From positions 1 to 8,523 of the forward strand of contig JAERMP010000084.1 of NCBI GenBank assembly GCA_016844515.1: 8,523 nt of DNA. The letters run 5' to 3'. The position numbers were made by a program, and so were the translations under genes. Shown in pieces: positions 4,816 to 8,523 of this stretch. Source of the DNA: Thermoleophilia bacterium. Lineage in GTDB: Bacteria; Actinomycetota; Thermoleophilia; Gaiellales; Gaiellaceae. Under the pieces are notes generated by a model. The model was not told the DNA's origin and did no database searches. It saw only the letters and a program-made list of their open reading frames with translations. The first letter of the stretch is position 1, and every line of letters starts with the position of its first letter.

Positions 4816-4845
4816 CTTAATCGTACGGTTGACCGTACGGTTAAG
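4816..4845 (-). promoter_or_regulatory. Palindromic operator of the Phd/YefM-RelE module
   Basis: CTTAATCGTACGG (4816-4828), spacer TTGA, then CCGTACGGTTAAG (4833-4845) form an inverted repeat with 12 of 13 bases paired. It also contains two direct copies of CGTACGGTT spaced 12 bases apart, close to one helical turn. YefM-type antitoxins are known to bind paired TGTACA-like palindromes, and CGTACG is that core with one symmetric change. The site sits 18 bases upstream of the antitoxin ATG, where binding would block transcription. Assignment as operator is inference from position and symmetry. Confidence 0.7.
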
Positions 4846-4913
4846 CGTAGACCTGCAGCCGCTCGGCGTCAACCTGGTCGGCCAGCTCGACGAGCCGGCA
4901 GACCGCCGTCCGT

Positions 4914-4937
4914 CCCGGAGCTCTTTCCGAGCTCGGG
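4914..4937 (-). terminator. Possible transcription terminator of the secreted FN3 protein gene
   Basis: CCCG-(G)-AGCTC (4914-4923) pairs with GAGCTCGGG (4929-4937), with one bulged G and a five-base loop. It lies about 30 bases past the stop of the minus-strand gene ending at 4969 and before the antitoxin operon promoter. No U-run follows, so this is a weak candidate. Confidence 0.3.
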
Positions 4938-4968
4938 CTTCCGCTGGCTCTCGAAGCCTGAGCGCCGG

Positions 4969-6450
4969 CTACCAGCCGGGCGGCGCGACGACGTAGACCG
5001 CGACGCCCAGACCTGGGAGCTTGTCGACGACGAGGTCGCCCAGCGGGGTGACGATTCGCCCGTCACGGAAGACTCGAAGCTTGCGGCCGCCGAGACCTGG
5101 AACGGTGAATGACGTGCTCGTCGGGGAGGTGGTGGTGTTCACGGCGATGACGTAGGTCGCGCCGTTGTAGCGGCGAGCGCCCACGCGCACGGCGCTCTCG
5201 GTCGACCAGTTCGCCTTCGAGACCGGTGCGAGGAGCGCCGGGGCCAGCGCCAGGATCTCGCGGTTCACGAGTCGCACCTCATTGCGGATGTCCTCGGCCC
5301 ACCAGTCGGGGAAGTAGCCGATGCCGCGGGCGCCGCCTGCGATCGCGAGCCATGTCTCGGCACGAACGACCGCAGGGGTCGGATCCTCGTTGTCTCGACA
5401 GTGCTCCATCGGCCCGGCTTCGATCCACTGGAACGTCGGCTTGCCGCCGGTGAGCGAGACGAGCTCGCGTTGCATCCAGTAGACGTTGTCGATCTGCTCG
5501 ATCGTGCAGCGCACCTCCACCGGATACGTGTCGAAGCCGATCACGTCCGCGCTCTTGAAGAAGTCGGGATAGATGCCCTTGCCGTTGGGCGGCGGGGCGG
5601 CGCGCTGTGAGAAGTGGTCGGTCAGCGTGAGGAAGGTGACCCTCCCGTTTGCTTTCGGGGCTGGAAGCTTCGAGGCATCGCCGACCGAGATGTCCGCCTC
5701 GTCCGGGAAGTGCCAGCCGACGGCGCCAGGGCCCGAGATCCCGGGCGTCTTGGCGTCGACGGTGGAGATTGCGCGACCGGCGAGCCGGTCGAATTGCTCG
5801 TCGGGTTCCGCACAGCTCACGCCGAGGAAGAGGTTGATCCCGGCCCCCATGCTCGTCGGGTAGTAGGTCGGGCACTGTCGCCAGACCATGCGCGGGAAGA
5901 TCGCGTTGCCGTTCACGCGAAGCGGCGAGGAGCTCTCGACCATGGGTGTTCCGGGCGGGAGCGGGCTCGTTGTCGACGGCGGCGCCGGGGTGACGCCGGG
6001 CGGAAGCGCGGGTGGCAGCACGAACGGGGAGGCCGAGCTCGAGGACGCGGTGTCGGCAGCTGCGGGCACGGCGGTCGCGGCCGTCGACGACGGCCACGGG
6101 TCGGTGCGAAACGAGCCGCGTGCTTCGGTCTTCATGCCGTTTCGCCAGCGCGCGACGACCCGGAATCGGTACGTCGTTGCGGGCTCGAGGCCGGAGAGCG
6201 TCGTGCGCGCCGTCAGCGCGTTGTGCGCGACTGTCGTGGGAGACCAGATCCCGAAGCGGTCATCCAGCCCCACCTCGAGCACTATGCGACCGGGGTCGGA
6301 GACTCGCCACTTGATGATGGCCGAGAAGGGCCGTGCCTCGACGTCGACGATGTCTGCGACGGGCGTGCGTGTGGCGTTTGCGCCGCTCGACGCGACTGCC
6401 GCGACCGCTACCAGCGCGAGCAGGAGAAGGACCGCGGATCGCCGCACCAT
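4969..6450 (-). CDS. Secreted protein with fibronectin type III domain and glycoside-hydrolase-like barrel
   Basis: A 493-residue protein from ATG 6450. An in-frame GTG at 6471 adds seven residues, but ATG gives a textbook signal peptide, MVRRSAVLLLLALVAVAAVA followed by SSGANA. Residues ~30-118 form a fibronectin III-like domain (ADIVDVEARPFSAIIKWRV, LSGLEPATTYRFRVVARW, GSFRTD). A Ser/Pro/Thr/Ala-rich linker follows (~120-180). The main domain (~185-410) has features of a TIM-barrel hydrolase: VGWHFPDEADI, ADVIGFDTYPVE, KPTFQWIEAG, and TWLAIAGGARGIGYFPDWWA, the last resembling the end of beta-galactosidase-like barrels. Acidic residues after strands (the DE in FPDE, the E in WIEAG) are plausible catalytic pairs. 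A C-terminal beta domain (~415-493, YVIAVNTTTSPTSTSFTVPG) resembles carbohydrate-hydrolase tail domains. An extracellular polysaccharide-active role is likely but the family is unassigned. It is transcribed alone, divergent from the cyclophilin gene. Confidence 0.75.
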   Translation of the reverse strand: MVRRSAVLLLLALVAVAAVASSGANATRTPVADIVDVEARPFSAIIKWRVSDPGRIVLEVGLDDRFGIWSPTTVAHNALTARTTLSGLEPATTYRFRVVARWRNGMKTEARGSFRTDPWPSSTAATAVPAAADTASSSSASPFVLPPALPPGVTPAPPSTTSPLPPGTPMVESSSPLRVNGNAIFPRMVWRQCPTYYPTSMGAGINLFLGVSCAEPDEQFDRLAGRAISTVDAKTPGISGPGAVGWHFPDEADISVGDASKLPAPKANGRVTFLTLTDHFSQRAAPPPNGKGIYPDFFKSADVIGFDTYPVEVRCTIEQIDNVYWMQRELVSLTGGKPTFQWIEAGPMEHCRDNEDPTPAVVRAETWLAIAGGARGIGYFPDWWAEDIRNEVRLVNREILALAPALLAPVSKANWSTESAVRVGARRYNGATYVIAVNTTTSPTSTSFTVPGLGGRKLRVFRDGRIVTPLGDLVVDKLPGLGVAVYVVAPPGW

Positions 6451-6485
6451 GAGATCAACGTCGGCACCCACTTGGCACCGCGTGT

Positions 6486-6530
6486 CCCTCGGACGAGGGA
6501 ACCCCTTCGGGTGGGGCTCAGAGGTCTGAG
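6486..6530. promoter_or_regulatory. Cluster of three short inverted repeats in the divergent intergenic region
   Basis: Three small palindromes follow one another: CCCTC-GGAC-GAGGG (6486-6499), CCCC-TTCGGGT-GGGG (6502-6516) and CTCAGA-GG-TCTGAG (6517-6530). They lie between the start of the secreted FN3 protein gene (minus) and the cyclophilin gene (plus). They may be protein-binding sites or a leader structure; GC-rich DNA makes short palindromes likely by chance, so the call is cautious. Confidence 0.3.
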
Positions 6531-6619
6531 ATGTGGCCTCGAGTCTCGGTGACGGCCCGCCGGGGACCGAGCTTGTTGTGTTCGGGCGCCTCTTCTCGCT
6601 CGATGTTGGCGCCGACTGG

Positions 6620-6625
6620 TAGCGT
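6620..6625 (+). promoter_or_regulatory. Putative -10 box of the cyclophilin gene
   Basis: TAGCGT fits TANNNT and ends seven bases before the GTG at 6633, which would make the transcript leaderless. This supports 6633 as the start rather than the in-frame ATG at 6531. No clear -35 element is visible. Confidence 0.4.
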
Positions 6626-6632
6626 CGCGGCC

Positions 6633-7088
6633 GTGTCGAAGGCGATCATGACGACCAGCGAAGGCGCGATCGAGCTAGAGCTCTTCGACGACGACGCGCC
6701 TCGGACCGTTCAGAACTTCACGAAGCTCGCTGCCGACGGCTACTACGACGGCGGTGTCTTTCACCGCGTGATTCCCGACTTCATGATTCAGGGCGGATGC
6801 CCGCGGGGCGACGGCACCGGTGGACCCGGGTACACGTTCGAGGACGAGTTCAACGATCATCCGGTCGCGCGCGGCTACCTCGCGATGGCCAACTCGGGAC
6901 CGAACACGAACGGCTCGCAGTTCTTCATCGTCACCGCCGAGGACTGCTCGTGGCTCGATGGCAAGCACACCGTCTTCGGACGGATCACCGCAGGGCAGGA
7001 CGTCGCCGACCGGATCGCGCTCGTCGAGCGCGACATGCGCGACCGCCCGCTCGAGCCGGTCGCCATCGAGTCCGTCCAGCTCTCCTGA
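6633..7088 (+). CDS. Cyclophilin-type peptidyl-prolyl cis-trans isomerase
   Basis: A 151-residue single-domain cyclophilin that speeds the rotation of X-Pro peptide bonds during protein folding. The core motif FHRVIPDFMIQGG (43-55) contains the active-site Arg45, Phe50 and Gln53; then come GTGGPGYTFEDEF (61-73), MANSGPNTNGSQFFI (85-99) and WLDGKHTVFGRI (107-118), with the Trp that confers cyclosporin binding. No signal peptide or membrane anchor precedes the domain, so it is cytoplasmic. The frame is open to ATG 6531, but those 34 extra residues are not cyclophilin-like. I prefer GTG 6633, whose product begins (M)SKAIMTTSEGAIELELF as in close relatives, with a -10-like box just upstream. It appears to be a single-gene unit; a repeat separates it from the next gene. 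Confidence 0.95.
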   Translation: MSKAIMTTSEGAIELELFDDDAPRTVQNFTKLAADGYYDGGVFHRVIPDFMIQGGCPRGDGTGGPGYTFEDEFNDHPVARGYLAMANSGPNTNGSQFFIVTAEDCSWLDGKHTVFGRITAGQDVADRIALVERDMRDRPLEPVAIESVQLS

Positions 7089-7118
7089 TCGGCGCCGGGC
7101 ACAGATCCGTGTCCCCGG

Positions 7119-7164
7119 CTCCGTAGGACATGTCTGGGGTCTGACCCCGGGTCTGACCCCGGTC
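7119..7164. repeat. GGGGTC/GACCCC intergenic palindromic repeat
   Basis: Between the cyclophilin and dehydrogenase genes the sequence runs CTCCGTAGGACATGTCTGGG then GTCTGACCCCGG and GTCTGACCCCGGTC. It contains a perfect GGGGTC-T-GACCCC palindrome (7136-7148) and two tandem TCTGACCCCGG units ten bases apart. Its last 12 bases, CTGACCCCGGTC, also occur in the minus-strand reading of the R1 repeats at 736-767 and 884-914. I recall closely similar repeats scattered between genes in actinobacterial metagenome sequences; this is REP-like and not coding. Confidence 0.7.
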
Positions 7165-7173
7165 GGAGTCGAC

Positions 7174-7179
7174 TAGGCT
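7174..7179 (+). promoter_or_regulatory. Putative -10 box of the short-chain dehydrogenase gene
   Basis: TAGGCT ends eight bases before the ATG at 7188, again suggesting a leaderless or nearly leaderless transcript. TCTGAC at 7152-7157, inside the intergenic repeat, lies 16 bases upstream and could act as a -35 element, which would mean the repeat supplies part of the promoter. Confidence 0.4.
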
Positions 7180-7187
7180 CCCGGCGC

Positions 7188-7919
7188 ATGGAGCTCCAGG
7201 GCAAGACCGCGATCGTCACGGGCGCGTCGAGCGGCATCGGCGCCGCTACCGTGCGCAAGCTGCGCGAGGCCGGTGTCCGCGTCGTAGGTGGCGCGCGCCG
7301 CGTCGAGCGCATCGAGGCCGATCTCGCCCTTCCGCTCGACGTCACCGACGAGGAAAGCTGCGCTGCGTTCGTAGGACGCGCGGCGACCGAGCTCGGCGGG
7401 ATCGACATTCTCTTCAACAACGCGGGCCTGGCATTGGGCCGCTACCCGTTCTGGGAGTCGAACCCCGAGGACGAGGCGACCGTCCTGCACACGAACGTGG
7501 ACGGCGTGCTGCGCATGACGCGGTTCTGCCTCCCGCACATCCGCGACGAGGGCCACATCGTCTTCATGGGCTCGGTCGCGGGCCGCCAGGCGTACCAGAA
7601 CGCCGCGTCGTACGTGGCTGCGAAGTTCGGGCTGCGCGGGTTCGTTTACGCGCTGCGCGAGGACCTTCTCGGGCGCCCGATTCGCATCACGACCGTCGAC
7701 GCCGGACTGGTCGAGAGCGAGTTCTCGCTCGTGCGCTTCCGAGGCGACGAGGATGCTGCGAAGGCCGTCTACGCAGGCGTTGAGCCGGTCACGCCGGAGG
7801 AGATTGCGGATTGCGTGCTCTTCGCTCTCACGCGACCGCTCCACGTCAACGTCGACGAGATCGTGATCAAGGCCCTCGCCCAGTCGAGCGGAGCGAGAGT
7901 CGTGCGCCGCGAGGAGTAG
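7188..7919 (+). CDS. Short-chain dehydrogenase/reductase (SDR)
   Basis: A 243-residue classical SDR, an NAD(P)-dependent oxidoreductase acting on a hydroxy or keto substrate in the cytoplasm. It has the cofactor-binding TGASSGIG (11-18) at the start of a Rossmann fold, NNAG (77-80), and the full catalytic tetrad Asn103, Ser129 (in MGSVAG), Tyr142 and Lys146 (YVAAK). The residues after the second strand are GGARRVERIE; Arg37/Arg38 there suggest NADP preference. The overall pattern, including VDAGLVESEFSLVRF and the end VNVDEIVIKALAQ, resembles the YdfG-like group of 3-hydroxy-acid dehydrogenases, but the substrate cannot be read from sequence. Length is normal and intact. The debranching-type gene begins 11 bases after its stop, so the two are probably co-transcribed. 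Confidence 0.93.
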   Translation: MELQGKTAIVTGASSGIGAATVRKLREAGVRVVGGARRVERIEADLALPLDVTDEESCAAFVGRAATELGGIDILFNNAGLALGRYPFWESNPEDEATVLHTNVDGVLRMTRFCLPHIRDEGHIVFMGSVAGRQAYQNAASYVAAKFGLRGFVYALREDLLGRPIRITTVDAGLVESEFSLVRFRGDEDAAKAVYAGVEPVTPEEIADCVLFALTRPLHVNVDEIVIKALAQSSGARVVRREE

Positions 7920-7930
7920 CGCCCCTTCCG

Positions 7931-8523
7931 ATGCTCACGATCCTCGAGGGATCGACGTTCTGCATCTGCGACGACCGCGGCGACATCGCCGCCGACACGA
8001 GCGGATTCTTCGCGCACGACACGCGCTTCCTCTCGCGTCTCGTCCTTCACATCGGAGGCGTGAGCCCGCTGCTCCTCTCCTCGGGTCGGGTCGAGCACTT
8101 CAAAGCTGCGTTCTACCTCCGTAACGCGGCCAACGGAATCCCACGCGACGCTCTGTCGATCGCCCGCGAGCGATTCCTCGGGACGGCGATGCAGGAGCGG
8201 ATCACTGTGCGAAACGAGAGCATGGAGCGGCTCGAATTCGAGCTCACACTCGATATCGCCACCGATTTCGCAGACATCATCTCGGTGAAGCTGCACGATT
8301 TCGCTCTCGGAGATCCCGCGCACGCCCAGCCGCTCCCGCCGCCGGCACCGGCCACCTACGACGAGGCCAGGCGACAGCTCTCGATCGTCGATCCGGCTGG
8401 AGACCTCAGCACCCGCGTCGTCTTCTCCAAGCAGGGCCGTCTCGCTGCCGGCGTGATGGCCTTCGACCTCGCGCTCGAGCCACATGAGCAGTGGGACTTG
8501 AGAGTGGACGTCATGCCGTCTCT
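7931..8523 (+). CDS. Glycogen-debranching-type enzyme, N-terminal part (3' partial)
   Basis: The frame is open from ATG 7931 to the window edge (197 codons). The N-terminus LTILEGSTFCICDDRGDIAA followed by SGFFAHDTRFLSRLVLHI is the signature of the GDE_N_bis domain found at the front of actinobacterial amylo-alpha-1,6-glucosidase/glycogen-debranching proteins, which continue into a GH15-like alpha/alpha barrel. Further support: a LLLSSG strand, ERITVRNESMERLEFELTLD (beta sandwich, ~92-111) and DFADIISVK. The catalytic domain, expected several hundred residues on, lies outside the window, so activity cannot be judged. GAGGAG at 7911-7916, inside the end of the dehydrogenase gene, is a possible ribosome-binding site, though 14 bases is a long spacing. 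Probably in one operon with the dehydrogenase. Confidence 0.85.
   Translation, partial: MLTILEGSTFCICDDRGDIAADTSGFFAHDTRFLSRLVLHIGGVSPLLLSSGRVEHFKAAFYLRNAANGIPRDALSIARERFLGTAMQERITVRNESMERLEFELTLDIATDFADIISVKLHDFALGDPAHAQPLPPPAPATYDEARRQLSIVDPAGDLSTRVVFSKQGRLAAGVMAFDLALEPHEQWDLRVDVMPS

Noticed and set aside
5614..6552. 312-codon plus-strand frame opposite the secreted FN3 protein gene
   Set aside because: Low-complexity Arg/Gly-rich translation antisense to a protein with a signal peptide and domains; a shadow of GC-rich codons.
6531..6632. Upstream start at ATG 6531 for the cyclophilin
   Set aside because: The added 34 residues are not cyclophilin-like nor a clear signal peptide, and a -10-like box directly precedes GTG 6633.
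7173..8485. Minus-strand frames of 223 and 238 codons opposite the dehydrogenase and debranching genes
   Set aside because: They mirror strongly recognisable plus-strand proteins and show no family motif of their own.

Overview
Organism and overall character. The window reads as high-GC actinobacterial chromosome, most like deep-branching soil Actinobacteria of the Thermoleophilia type (Gaiella/Solirubrobacter relatives). That placement is inferred from protein style, codon use, apparent leaderless starts (TANNNT boxes 6-8 bases before start codons) and the GGGGTCAGACCCC-type intergenic repeat. No taxonomic marker gene is present, so it is tentative. The left ~4.8 kb is accessory DNA (unknown genes, IS debris, two toxin-antitoxin modules, repeats). 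The right ~3.6 kb is ordinary chromosome.

Layout, left to right. (1) 1-607: the tail of an unrecognised gene overlaps, through TAATG, a small predicted lipoprotein. Both use codons unlike the GC-rich genes to the right. (2) 608-2263: an IS graveyard with no intact gene. On the minus strand it holds a truncated IS110-family transposase (C-terminal two thirds only) and a ~35-residue tail of what looks like an IS256/Mutator transposase. These pieces are stitched together by a ~31-bp repeat (R1; three good copies and three partial ones) and a 29-bp repeat (R2; two copies) that spans the IS110 stop codon. (3) 2264-3439: a 1.18-kb block bounded by near-perfect 31-bp direct repeats. It carries a DUF6933-type gene and a hicB-hicA module. 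(4) 3523-4258: a YCII/DGPF-domain gene, tRNA-Val(UAC), then a perfect 14-bp-arm hairpin and a duplicated palindromic unit. (5) 4284-4845, minus strand: a Phd/YefM-RelE module with a palindromic CGTACG operator. (6) 4969-6450, minus strand: a secreted protein with a fibronectin-III domain and a possible glycoside-hydrolase-like barrel. (7) 6633-8523, plus strand: a cyclophilin peptidyl-prolyl isomerase, a GGGGTC/GACCCC repeat, a short-chain dehydrogenase and, 11 bases later, the start of a glycogen-debranching-type enzyme that runs off the window.

How it fits together. No metabolic operon is complete here; the dehydrogenase and debranching gene probably share a transcript. The strongest candidate for something undescribed is the repeat-bounded DUF6933-hicBA block next to the YCII promoter region, which looks like a small mobile or recombined cassette. 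Second is the R1/R2 mosaic of transposase 3' ends, whose repeat core (CTGACCCCGGTC) also appears 5 kb away between two housekeeping-type genes. Both are inferences from repeat geometry and need comparative genomics.
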